Source: Hydrogenophilales bacterium (lineage in GTDB: Bacteria; Pseudomonadota; Gammaproteobacteria; Burkholderiales; Thiobacillaceae). From it: 64,000 nucleotides of DNA. The position numbers and the translations under genes are program-made. The DNA lies in assembly GCA_016703155.1 (NCBI GenBank), contig JADJCP010000002.1:248001-312000 (forward strand), written 5' to 3'. A model generated the notes under the pieces. The model saw nothing but the letters and a program-made list of their open reading frames with translations, searched no databases and was not told the DNA's origin. Positions 32,808-41,587 of this stretch are shown one piece after another. The stretch's first letter is position 1. Each line of letters begins with the position of its first letter.

Positions 32808-33968
32808 TCACAGGCGCACCCAGTAAAGGCTATGAGCAGCGCTTGGCATATATAGCATGGGCCGCTCCACGCGAGCCAGACTGTGTCCGACGAAAGCTTC
32901 CACGGCACGGGCCAATTCACTCGGGCCACCGCCATGGCGCGGATCATCGGTGACGAAAAATTGAATTTTATCGCCAGTCTTCTCCGCCAGCCCGGGAATC
33001 TCGGCAGCCGATGCCAGCACCTTGATCCGGCTCCTCGGGAAGGCCAAACGCAAGTTGCCGGCCAAAAACTCCTTGTCGGAGACAATCAGGGCGGGCTCAC
33101 CCAGCCGCAACCGAAGCTCCGCCGCAAGGTCATGGTATGGCAGGTTTGTACGCTGTGGCTTGCCGACGGACTCGGCCAGGAGAGTGCGCCCAGGCAGGAA
33201 CAGGGCCACGACCAGCATCACGACCAAACTCAGCGAGGCGTATACCGATGGCCGTAGCCTGGAGAAACTGATTGCCACAAAAGGCAGGAAAAACAGCAGC
33301 GGCTGCATCCACCGGTCCTTGATCTGCGTGGCACCGCTGACAAGCACAAACAATGTCAACAAGACGGCCAGAATGAGCAACAAGCGCGCAAAAAAAGGCC
33401 GCAGCATCGACTCCACGGAGTCCGAACGCCTGGCCAGTAACCAAGCCGCCAACAACAGGATGGAGTACTGAAAAGCCGCTTCAAAAAGGTTGGCCAAGCC
33501 AGCGGCCGGCGTCACCGAGGCATTGATACCGAGCTTGCCGACACTTGCCGTTGCCGTGCCGACGTGCATCAGCAGCCAATAGGCATGAGGGGCGACTAGC
33601 GCGGCGGCAATGGCGAAGCTTATCAGTATCTTGCCAGTCCAAAGCTGACGTCGGTATTCCGCGAACGAGAGCCCCGTCAGCAGCAGTGCCGCAAGAAAAA
33701 AAACATAGTTGTATTTACTCAGAAAACCCAAGCCGACCAGGATGCCCAGGGCGATATATTTCCCTGTGTCGGCTTGCTGACGCATGGCGAGGACGAGCCA
33801 CAGGGTCCACATCGAAAATACGGTCGCGAGTACGCTATGGGTCAAGTCGCGCTGCGCCTCCCAGACGATCTGGGGTATCAGCTGCGCATTTAGCGCGAAA
33901 AAGGCCAACGCCCCGACGAGAAGCGTCAACGGCGTCATGCCCTCACCGACTCGGGGTACTGACAGCAT
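32808..33968 (-). CDS. N-terminally truncated GT39/ArnT-like membrane glycosyltransferase
   Basis: 386 residues from ATG at 33968, which overlaps the fabH stop (TGATG). The body has at least eight hydrophobic segments. It shares the family block AQRDLTHSVLATVFSMW ... LGILVGLGFLSKYNYVFFL seen in undecaprenyl-phosphate-sugar-dependent glycosyltransferases. The first two or three membrane helices and the periplasmic Asp-Glu catalytic loop, normally ahead of this block, are missing. A C-terminal soluble domain (KVLASAAEIPGLAEKTGDKI) is present. It is probably inactive or depends on another subunit. It is an intruder in the plsX-fabH-fabD-fabG order, likely left by insertion plus deletion. Confidence 0.65.
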   Translation of the reverse strand: MLSVPRVGEGMTPLTLLVGALAFFALNAQLIPQIVWEAQRDLTHSVLATVFSMWTLWLVLAMRQQADTGKYIALGILVGLGFLSKYNYVFFLAALLLTGLSFAEYRRQLWTGKILISFAIAAALVAPHAYWLLMHVGTATASVGKLGINASVTPAAGLANLFEAAFQYSILLLAAWLLARRSDSVESMLRPFFARLLLILAVLLTLFVLVSGATQIKDRWMQPLLFFLPFVAISFSRLRPSVYASLSLVVMLVVALFLPGRTLLAESVGKPQRTNLPYHDLAAELRLRLGEPALIVSDKEFLAGNLRLAFPRSRIKVLASAAEIPGLAEKTGDKIQFFVTDDPRHGGGPSELARAVEAFVGHSLARVERPMLYMPSAAHSLYWVRL

Positions 33969-34936
33969 CAAATCCGGACCAGCACCGATCCCCAGGTGAA
34001 ACCACCACCAAACGCCTCCATTAGGACTGTCTCGCCCGGCTTGATACGGCCATCGCGCACAGCGGTATCGAAGGCCAAGGGGATGGATGCCGCCGAGGTG
34101 TTGCCGTGACGGTCGACAGTGACGACAACACGATCCAGACCCATGCCCAGTTTCTTGGCGGTCGCCTGAATGATCCGGATATTGGCTTGATGCGGCACCA
34201 GCCAGTCGACGTCAGTCTTTTCCAGGCCGTTGGCGGCAAGGGTTTCGTCAACGATGGCATCCAGGGTCTTTACAGCCATCTTGAAGACGGCATTCCCGGA
34301 CATGCGCATGTAGCACTCGCCTTCCTTCTTCAGCGAAACCCCGCCGTCGACGAAAAGTAGATCCTGGTAGCGACCATCGGCATGCAAATGCGTGGAGATG
34401 ATGCCGGGCTCTTCACTGGCCTTGAGTACCACGGCGCCGGCACCGTCACCCCAAAGGATGCAGTTGCCACGGTCGTTCCAGTCGGTGATGCGCGACAGGG
34501 TCTCGGCGCCGACAACCAAGGCGTGACGCGCCTGGCCAGACTTGATGAACTTGTCGGCAACCGTCATGGCATAGACGAAGCCGCTGCATACCGCCTGGAC
34601 ATCGAAGGCCGGGCAACCATTCTCAATGCCCAGCTTGGCCTGGAGGATGCAGGCGGTGCTCGGGAAAATCCGGTCCGGGGTGGTCGTCGCAACGACGATG
34701 AGGTCGATTTCGGAGGCATCGATGCCAGCCGTCTCGATGGCACGCTCGGCGGCCTTCATGGCCAGGTCGCTGGTCAACTCACCCTCGCCGGCGATATGCC
34801 GTTCGCGAATGCCGGTGCGCTCGACGATCCACTCGTCGGTGGTCTCGATCAGTTTTTCCAGTTCGGCGTTGGCCAGCACACGCGTTGGCAGATAGCTGCC
34901 TGTGGCGATGACCTTGGAATACAGCGTCTGGCTCAT
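33968..34936 (-). CDS. fabH: 3-oxoacyl-ACP synthase III
   Basis: 322 residues. FabH starts fatty-acid synthesis from acetyl-CoA and malonyl-ACP. The active-site Cys is in FDVQAVCSGFVYAMTVADKF. The His and Asn are in DWLVPHQANIRIIQATAKKL and VVVTVDRHGNTSAASIPLAF. The C-terminus GETVLMEAFGGGFTWGSVLV is complete. It overlaps plsX by 4 bases and the following membrane-protein gene by one. Confidence 0.96.
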   Translation of the reverse strand: MSQTLYSKVIATGSYLPTRVLANAELEKLIETTDEWIVERTGIRERHIAGEGELTSDLAMKAAERAIETAGIDASEIDLIVVATTTPDRIFPSTACILQAKLGIENGCPAFDVQAVCSGFVYAMTVADKFIKSGQARHALVVGAETLSRITDWNDRGNCILWGDGAGAVVLKASEEPGIISTHLHADGRYQDLLFVDGGVSLKKEGECYMRMSGNAVFKMAVKTLDAIVDETLAANGLEKTDVDWLVPHQANIRIIQATAKKLGMGLDRVVVTVDRHGNTSAASIPLAFDTAVRDGRIKPGETVLMEAFGGGFTWGSVLVRI

Positions 34937-35982
34937 GCCATTTCTCCTGTGGCGGGCTCGGTCTCGTCGGCGGACTCCGCATGACTGCCCACATGTTCGG
35001 CAATACGCCGCAGCAGCCCGCCGCGTACCTCGTCGATGGCGCGCAGAATTGCCTGCTCGAAGGCATAGATGTCAGCCGAACCATGACTCTTGATGATGAT
35101 GCCGTTCAGACCCAGCAGGCTGGCGCCATTGAAGCGACGCGGGTCCATCTTCCGCTTGAAGGCGCGGATCACCGGCAAGGCAATCAAGCCGGCCAGCCGA
35201 GTGAACAGGTTTTTCTTGAATTCGCGGCGCAATTCCTCGGCGATCAACTTGGCCAGACCTTCCGAGGTCTTCAGGGCGACATTGCCGACGAAGCCGTCGC
35301 ACACCACCACGTCGACGGTACCCTTGTAGATATCGTCGCCCTCGACATTGCCATAGAAATTCAGGGCGCTGGCGCGCAGCAACTCGGCGGCCTGTTTGAC
35401 AGCGTCGTTGCCCTTGATGACTTCTTCGCCAATGTTCAGGAGCCCGACACTGGGCCGCTCTTTTTGCTCGGTCACCGAGGCCAGGGCCGCGCCCATGATG
35501 CCGAACTGATGCAGATGTTCCGGACTGCAATCGACATTGGCACCCAAGTCGAGCATGTAGGTCTTACCATTGTGGCTGGGCAAAGTGCTGGCGATAGCCG
35601 GTCGGTCGATGCCCGGCAGCGTTTTGAGGACAAAACGGGAGATCGCCATTAGCGCGCCGGTATTACCGGCCGAGACGCCGGCATCGGCTTCGCCACGCTT
35701 CACCAGATCGGCGGTGACACGCATCGACGAATCTTTTTTCGAGCGCAGCGCCATGGCGGGCGGCTCGTCCATGCTGACGACTTCACTGGCGTGACGGACG
35801 CGCAAGCGCGCGCCTGCGTCGGCGCGCAGCGCTTTCAGTTCGGCGGTGATGGCATGCTCAAGACCGACAAGGACGATATTGACCCCTGCCTCACGCTGGA
35901 TGATGTTCAGCGCGGCCTTGACCGTGACATGGGGGCCGTGGTCGCCCCCCATGGCATCGATGGCAATAGTGACTTCACGCAT
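34933..35982 (-). CDS. plsX: Phosphate acyltransferase PlsX
   Basis: About 349 residues from ATG at 35982 (MREVTIAIDAMGGDHGP). PlsX converts acyl-ACP to acyl-phosphate for phospholipid synthesis. Conserved blocks are AGVSAGNTGALMAISRFVLK, LDLGANVDCSPEHLHQFGIM and VVVCDGFVGNVALKTSEGL. The C-terminal tail is acidic. It sits between rpmF and fabH in the standard order. Confidence 0.95.
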   Translation of the reverse strand: MREVTIAIDAMGGDHGPHVTVKAALNIIQREAGVNIVLVGLEHAITAELKALRADAGARLRVRHASEVVSMDEPPAMALRSKKDSSMRVTADLVKRGEADAGVSAGNTGALMAISRFVLKTLPGIDRPAIASTLPSHNGKTYMLDLGANVDCSPEHLHQFGIMGAALASVTEQKERPSVGLLNIGEEVIKGNDAVKQAAELLRASALNFYGNVEGDDIYKGTVDVVVCDGFVGNVALKTSEGLAKLIAEELRREFKKNLFTRLAGLIALPVIRAFKRKMDPRRFNGASLLGLNGIIIKSHGSADIYAFEQAILRAIDEVRGGLLRRIAEHVGSHAESADETEPATGEMA

Positions 35983-36030
35983 AGGTGCTGTGCCCACTCA
36001 CCGAGACGGGCAAGACTATGGGATGAAGAC

Positions 36031-36216
36031 TCAGGCGTTATCTTCCTTGGTGTTCACCACCTTGCGGCCACGGTAGTAACCGTTCGGGCTGATGTGGTGA
36101 CGCAGGTGGGCCTCGCCACTGGTCGGCTCGACAGCGGTCGGCGGGGTGGTCAGAAAGTCATGGGCACGGTGCATGCCACGCTTCGAAGGGGACTTTTTAT
36201 TCTGTTGAACAGCCAT
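36031..36216 (-). CDS. rpmF: 50S ribosomal protein L32
   Basis: 61 residues. The N-terminus MAVQQNKKSPSKRGMHRAHD and the block RHHISPNGYYRGRKV are the L32 signature. This form lacks the zinc Cys residues found in some L32 proteins. It lies 28 bases behind yceD, the usual pairing. Confidence 0.96.
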   Translation of the reverse strand: MAVQQNKKSPSKRGMHRAHDFLTTPPTAVEPTSGEAHLRHHISPNGYYRGRKVVNTKEDNA

Positions 36217-36244
36217 CTTTTATGCTCCAAATAAACTCTAAAGT

Positions 36245-36730
36245 TCAGTCCACAGCCGGACTGGACTCGTCCCCCGGACTGCATTCATACCCCAGACTGC
36301 ATTCACCCTCGGCATGCCGAGGCATGAGCGGCAGACTGAGGAGTATCTCGTCTTCCGCCAAATTCCGCACATCCAGCTTCGGGTCGGCGATCTGACCGTC
36401 GATCAGCGGATCATCGCTTTCCCAGCGCGCCAACTCGCGCTCATCGCGTGCGATGGGCATGTCGCTGACGCTGCGCACGCTCTGCGTGTAAGGCTCCAGG
36501 CAGCGCTGGCAGACCAGACGCAGTTCGGCATCCAGCAGCAGTTGCAGGGTCGGCCTGCCGGCGGTCATACTGCCGCTCAGTTGAAACCGGATCGTGCCGT
36601 CGCCACTTGCCAGCAAACCCTGCAAACGCACCATACCCGACACCGTATATTCGCCAGCCAGTGTTTCGCCGGATCGCGCGAAGCTCAAGCTGTCCACGAA
36701 GGTCGGTATGGGGGTTGTCCGTGCAGACAT
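36245..36730 (-). CDS. yceD: YceD family (DUF177) 23S rRNA accumulation protein
   Basis: 161 residues. Contains the DUF177 pattern with conserved cysteines (LVCQRCLEPYTQ) and the C-terminal acidic block DVRNLAEDEILLSLPLMPRH ending in a Cys-containing tail (GECSLGYECSPGD). YceD proteins are needed for normal 23S rRNA levels in E. coli and plants. It heads the 12-kb yceD-to-tatD operon. The promoter must lie in 36731-36875, shared with the divergent carboxylase genes. Confidence 0.9.
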   Translation of the reverse strand: MSARTTPIPTFVDSLSFARSGETLAGEYTVSGMVRLQGLLASGDGTIRFQLSGSMTAGRPTLQLLLDAELRLVCQRCLEPYTQSVRSVSDMPIARDERELARWESDDPLIDGQIADPKLDVRNLAEDEILLSLPLMPRHAEGECSLGYECSPGDESSPAVD

Positions 36731-36875
36731 AAGCCGACAATATTAGTATTTCCGGCTTCCCTTGTCAAAACATGATGATGCGGGACTTGGTTGAAGCGGA
36801 ATCCGTTATACTGCATAGCAGCATTCGTTTGTGAGCCTTCGTTATCAAACGCCAGACACAAGCCAGACCTCGAAC

Positions 36876-38294
36876 ATGATCAAGAAAATACTCGTCGCCA
36901 ACCGTGGTGAAATCGCTGTCCGGATCATCCGCGCCTGCAAGGAAATGGGCATCCGCTCGGTGGCGATCTACGCCGATGCCGACCGCCACGCGCTGCACGT
37001 CAAGAAAGCCGACGAGTCCTACAACATTGGTTCGGACCCAGTCGTCGGCTATCTGAACGCCCACAGCATCGTCAACCTGGCGGTTGCCTCGGGCTGCGAC
37101 GCCTTGCATCCGGGCTACGGCTTCCTCTCGGAAAACCCGGTGCTTGCCGAGGTTTGCTCCCGTCGCGGCATCAAGTTCATCGGGCCGTCGCCGGAAGTCA
37201 TCCATCAGATGGGCGACAAGATCGCCGCACGCCAGGCCATGCTCAAGGCAGGCATCCCGGTGACGCCCGGTTCGGACCATAACCTCGAAGATGTCGAGGA
37301 AGCCCGCGTCCTGGCCAACAGCATCGGCTATCCGGTCATGCTCAAGGCGACCAACGGAGGCGGCGGTCGCGGCATCCGGCGCTGCGATTCCGAAGACGAC
37401 CTGATGAAGAACTACGAACGGGTGGTCTCCGAAGCAAGCAAGGCCTTCGGCAAGCCCGAGGTGTTCATCGAGAAGTGCGTCGTTAACCCGAAGCACATCG
37501 AGGTCCAGATCATCGGCGACAGCCATGGCGACTGCGTGCACCTCTACGAACGCGACTGCTCGATCCAGCGACGCAACCAGAAACTCATCGAGATCGCCCC
37601 GTCGCCACAGCTGTCCGACGCCCAGCGCGAATACATCGGCAAGCTCGCCGTGCGTGCCGCCAAGGCCGTCGGCTACGTCAACGCCGGCACGGTGGAGTTC
37701 CTGCTCGACCAAGACAACCAGTTCTACTTCATGGAGATGAATACCCGTCTCCAGGTCGAGCATTGCATCACCGAGAACATCACCGGCATCGACATCGTCC
37801 AGGAACAGATCCGCATCGCCGACGGCCTACCGCTGCAATACAAGCAGGAAGAAATCCGCCACCGCGGCTTCGCCATGGAGTTTCGCATCAATGCCGAAGA
37901 CCCGAAGAATTCCTTCCTGCCCAGTTTCGGCCGCATCACCCGCTACTACGCACCGGGTGGCCCGGGCGTGCGCGTCGATGCCGCCATGTATTCCGGCTAC
38001 ACCATCCCGCCCTACTACGACTCGATGTGTGCCAAGCTCATCGTCTGGAACCTGAGCTGGGAAGGCGTCATCGAGCGTGGCCTGCGCGCCCTTGATGACA
38101 TGGCGGTCTATGGCGTCAAGACGACCATTCCGTATTACAAAGAGATCTTGCGCAACCCGGATTTCCGCAGCGGCAAATTCAACACCAGCTTCGTCGACGC
38201 GCACCCGGAACTGCTCGAATACTCAGTCCGCCGCCCGCCCGAAATGACGGCGGCAGCGATTTCCGCGGCCCTGGCCGCCCATCTCGGCATGTAA
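36876..38294 (+). CDS. Biotin carboxylase subunit of a two-part 2-oxoacid carboxylase (pyruvate carboxylase subunit A-like)
   Basis: 472 residues. ATP-grasp biotin carboxylase: MIKKILVANRGEIAVRIIRA, the glycine-rich KATNGGGGRGIRRC, HIEVQIIGDSHGDCVHLYER and FYFMEMNTRLQVEHCITENI (Glu and Asn metal ligands). It carboxylates biotin on the partner subunit. The neighbour encodes the carboxyltransferase and biotin domain, so this is not the acetyl-CoA carboxylase AccC. Pyruvate is the most likely substrate; 2-oxoglutarate carboxylases have the same build. The pair lies between yceD and maf, where these usually adjoin. Confidence 0.9.
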   Translation: MIKKILVANRGEIAVRIIRACKEMGIRSVAIYADADRHALHVKKADESYNIGSDPVVGYLNAHSIVNLAVASGCDALHPGYGFLSENPVLAEVCSRRGIKFIGPSPEVIHQMGDKIAARQAMLKAGIPVTPGSDHNLEDVEEARVLANSIGYPVMLKATNGGGGRGIRRCDSEDDLMKNYERVVSEASKAFGKPEVFIEKCVVNPKHIEVQIIGDSHGDCVHLYERDCSIQRRNQKLIEIAPSPQLSDAQREYIGKLAVRAAKAVGYVNAGTVEFLLDQDNQFYFMEMNTRLQVEHCITENITGIDIVQEQIRIADGLPLQYKQEEIRHRGFAMEFRINAEDPKNSFLPSFGRITRYYAPGGPGVRVDAAMYSGYTIPPYYDSMCAKLIVWNLSWEGVIERGLRALDDMAVYGVKTTIPYYKEILRNPDFRSGKFNTSFVDAHPELLEYSVRRPPEMTAAAISAALAAHLGM

Positions 38295-38311
38295 CTGACT
38301 CAGAGACCCGC

Positions 38312-40163
38312 ATGGCTAAAGTAAACGTCACCGATCTCGTCCTGCGCGACGGCCACCAGTCCCTTATCGCCACGCGCATGCGCACCGACGACATGCTGCC
38401 GATCTGCGGCAAGCTTGATCGCATCGGTTTCTGGTCGCTGGAGGCCTGGTGCGGCGCGACCTTCGATTCCTGCGTGCGATTCCTCAAGGAAGACCCGTGG
38501 GAACGCCTCAGGAAGCTGCGCAAGGCACTGCCGAACAGCCGCATCCAGATGCTGCTGCGCGGCCAGAACCTGCTCGGCTACCGCCATTATTCCGACGACG
38601 TGGTGCGCGCCTTCGTCCAGAAGTCGGCCGACAACGGCATTGACGTCTTCCGCGTCTTCGACGCCATGAACGACTTGCGCAACATGCGCGTCGCCATCGA
38701 AGCGGTGAAGAAATCCGGCAAGCACGCCCAGGGCGCCATCTCCTATACGGTCAGCCCGGTGCACGATATCGACTATTTCGTGCGCATGGCCAAGAGCCTC
38801 ACCGAGATGGGCGTCGACTCGATTGCCATCAAGGACATGGCCGGCCTGCTTACGCCCTACACCTCCTACCAACTGGTCAAGGCGATCAAGGCCGTCACCC
38901 CCCTACCGGTGAATACCCACAGCCACGCCACCGCCGGCCTGTCGGCGATGGTGCACATGAAGGCCGTCGAAGCCGGTGCCGATATCATCGACTGCTGCAA
39001 TTCTTCGTTCTCCGAAGGCGCCAGCCATGCCACCACGGAAAGTCTGGTGGCGGCGCTGCAAGGCACTGAATACGATACCGGACTGGATCTCGGCCTGCTC
39101 CAGGAGATCGCCGCCTACTTCCGCGAGGCACGCAAGAAATACTGGCAGTTCGAAAGTGCCTTCAACGGCGTCGACACACGCATCCTCACCTCGCAAGTGC
39201 CGGGCGGCATGATCTCCAACCTGGTCAACCAGTTAAAAGAACAAGGCGCGCTCAACCGCATCGACGAAGTCATGCTGGAGATTCCGCGGGTGCGCGAAGA
39301 CCTGGGCTACCCACCTCTGGTCACGCCCACCTCGCAGATCGTCGGCACCCAGGCTGTGCTCAACGTCCTGACCGGCGGCCGCTACAAATCGGTCACCAAT
39401 GAAGTCAAGAGCTACCTGCTCGGTCGCTATGGCCTGGCGCCGGGCGCGGTGAACGATGAAGTCAAGAAATTCGCCGTCGGCGACCAGGAAGTCATCACCT
39501 GCCGTCCCGCCGACCTGATCAGCGACGAGCTCGACAAGCTGCGCGCCGAGATCGAAGGCCTGGCCAAGAGCGACGAAGACGTCCTCACCTACGCCATGTT
39601 CCCCGACCTGGGCCGCACGTTCCTGCAGGAACGTGCCGCCGGCACGCTCACCCCCGAACCGCTCCTGCCGCCCGAGGCGAAAGGAAGCCACGGCCTGCCC
39701 GACCATGTACGCGCCCAACGAATTCAAGGTCACGCTGCACGGCGAGACCTACCACATCCGCATCAAGGGCACCGGCCACGGCGACAACGAGCGTCCGTTC
39801 TATGTCCATGTCGACGGCGTCGCCGAAGAAGTCCTGGTGGAAACCCTCGACGAAATCGAAGTCGGCAGTGCCGGCGGCGCCCGCAAGTCAGGCGGCAAGA
39901 AATCCAGCGGCGACGCACCCGACAAGCGTCCGCGCCCCAGCCATGCCGGCCACGTCACCACCGCCATGCCCGGCACCATCGTCGACGTCAAGGTCAAACC
40001 CGGCGACAAGGTCAAGGCCGGCGACGGCGTCCTCATCATCGAAGCCATGAAGATGGAGAACGAGGTGCAGGCTCCGGTCAGCGGCACGGTCATCGGCGTC
40101 TTCGTCGTCAAGGGCGACGCGGTCACGCCGGATCAGGCACTGGTCGAGATTCAGCCGGAATAA
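38312..40163 (+). CDS. Carboxyltransferase and biotin carrier subunit, PycB/OadA type (one frameshift)
   Basis: The N-terminal half is a pyruvate carboxyltransferase TIM barrel: LVLRDGHQSLIATRMRTDDM, RVFDAMNDLRNMRVAIEAVK and the metal-binding LPVNTHSHATAGLSAMVHMK. The middle holds the conserved allied domain (VTNEVKSYLLGRYGLAPG). Near 39690-39705 the frame moves by one base, and a biotinyl domain follows (TIVDVKVKPGDKVKAGDG, then EAMKMENEVQAP with the biotin Lys). Joined length is about 616 residues. No sodium-pump OadB or OadG genes adjoin, which favours an anaplerotic carboxylase over oxaloacetate decarboxylase. Two separate genes, the second starting at ATG 39705, is an alternative. Confidence 0.85.
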
Positions 40164-40199
40164 TCGACACGCAGGAGCCGGCTCGCCGGCGAACCAACC

Positions 40200-40790
40200 A
40201 TGCAACTTGTGCTCGCCTCGACCTCCCCCTACCGGCGCGAGCTTCTCGCCCGCCTGGGTGTACCCTTCGACATCGCCGCACCTGACGTCGATGAAACCCC
40301 GCTGCCCGGCGAGTCACCAGACGACACCGCGCAGCGCCTCTCGGCGCTGAAGGCCAGTGCGGTCGCCAAGCGTTTTCCCGACGCCCTGATCATCGGCTCG
40401 GATCAGGTTGCTCTGCTCGATGGCAGGCAGATCGGCAAGCCAGGCACTCACGAAAATGCCGTCGAACAGCTCAAGGCCATGCGTGGCAAGACCCTTGAAT
40501 TCCATACCGCGCTAAGCCTGCTCAACGCCCGCACGGGCCGCATTCAAACGGTAAATGTGCCGGTCCGTCTGGTGATGCGCGAATACAGCGACGCCCAGAT
40601 CGAGGCCTATCTTAGAAAAGACCAGCCCTACAACTGCTGCGGCAGCGCCCGCAGCGAATCGCTGGGTATTGCCTTGATCGCTCGCTACGAGACAGAAGAC
40701 CCGAACGCCTTGGTCGGCCTGCCCTTGATCAAACTGGTCGAGATGCTCGCCAACGAAGGCCTGGATGTCCTGACTTACCATGAGGCGTGA
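40200..40790 (+). CDS. maf: Maf-family nucleotide pyrophosphatase (YceF-like)
   Basis: 196 residues. LVLASTSPYRRELLARLGVP is the Maf start. GSDQVALLDGRQIGKPGTHE holds the catalytic Asp and Lys region, and YLRKDQPYNCCGSARSESLG is the C-terminal block of the YceF subgroup, which hydrolyses m7GTP in E. coli. A small hairpin (GCCGGCTCGCCGGC) lies between the AGGAG site and ATG. In enterics the gene adjoins yceD divergently; here the carboxylase pair separates them. Confidence 0.92.
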   Translation: MQLVLASTSPYRRELLARLGVPFDIAAPDVDETPLPGESPDDTAQRLSALKASAVAKRFPDALIIGSDQVALLDGRQIGKPGTHENAVEQLKAMRGKTLEFHTALSLLNARTGRIQTVNVPVRLVMREYSDAQIEAYLRKDQPYNCCGSARSESLGIALIARYETEDPNALVGLPLIKLVEMLANEGLDVLTYHEA

Positions 40791-40805
40791 GGCGTGAGAA
40801 CTGAG
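40782..40805 (+). repeat. TGAGGCG tandem repeat at the maf/methyltransferase junction
   Basis: TGAGGCG occurs twice in tandem, then TGAGAACTGAG follows. It spans the maf stop and the GTG start of the next gene. Only one arm is present, unlike the arrays at 45858 and 54805. Confidence 0.5.
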
Positions 40806-41537
40806 GGGGAAATCCCAGGCAAGCCCGGCACCCTGTTCCTGATCCCAACCCCACTCGGCGCAACGCCCCTGGACTGGGTTCTGCCCGAAGCAACGCGCCG
40901 CATCGCCCAGCGTCTGGATTGCTACATCGTCGAGCATGCCAAGACGGCCCGCGCATTCCTGAAACTAGTCGACTGCAATACACCCCTGCAACAGATCGAA
41001 ATGCACGAACTCAGCGAGCATACCCCGGCGGTACGGCTCAAAGACCTGCTAGCCCCCCTGCTCGCCGGCAAGGACGTCGGCCTGATCTCGGAAGCTGGCT
41101 GCCCGGCCATTGCCGATCCTGGTGCCGATCTGGCGCGCCTGGCGCACCGCCACGGCATCCCGGTCAAACCCCTGGTCGGCCCCTCCTCCATACTGCTCGC
41201 CCTGATGGGCTCCGGCCTGGTCGGCCAACGCTTCGCCTTTCACGGCTACCTGCCGAGCAAAGCCGAGGAGCGTACCCTGGCCATCAAGGAACTTGAAAAA
41301 CGCGCCCAGAAAGACGATGCCGCGCAGGCGTTCATCGAAACCCCCTACCGCAACCGGGCGATGCTCGACAGCCTCATGCAAGCATGCCGTACCGACACCT
41401 GGCTCACCGTGGCATGCGACCTCACCCTGACGAGCGAGTTTCTCCGCACCAGACGCATCGAAGAGTGGCAGCGGCAAGCCAAGCCGGATCTTGATCGCCG
41501 ACCCAGCGTATTTGTCCTTTGGCGCGAAAAAGGCTGA
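40794..41537 (+). CDS. RsmI-like tetrapyrrole-fold SAM methyltransferase
   Basis: 247 residues from a GTG at 40794. The fold markers are TLFLIPTPLGATPLDWVLPE, LISEAGCPAIADPGADLARL, LVGPSSILLALMGSGLVGQR and FIETPYRNRAMLDSLMQACR. It resembles RsmI, which 2'-O-methylates C1402 of 16S rRNA, but the start differs from RsmI's usual LYVVATPIGNL. It may therefore be the paralogous group found beside maf in betaproteobacteria, whose target is not known to me. The start lies in a TGAGGCG tandem repeat. Confidence 0.8.
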   Translation: MRTEGEIPGKPGTLFLIPTPLGATPLDWVLPEATRRIAQRLDCYIVEHAKTARAFLKLVDCNTPLQQIEMHELSEHTPAVRLKDLLAPLLAGKDVGLISEAGCPAIADPGADLARLAHRHGIPVKPLVGPSSILLALMGSGLVGQRFAFHGYLPSKAEERTLAIKELEKRAQKDDAAQAFIETPYRNRAMLDSLMQACRTDTWLTVACDLTLTSEFLRTRRIEEWQRQAKPDLDRRPSVFVLWREKG

Positions 41538-41587
41538 TGCGGGATACGCTAAAATTCGCTACGCGTACAACAACACACGAGGTACAT

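Noticed and set aside
39720..40285. Arg/Gln-rich C-terminus in the first frame of the carboxyltransferase gene
   Set aside because: It is out-of-frame reading after a one-base shift. The proper frame there encodes a biotinyl domain.
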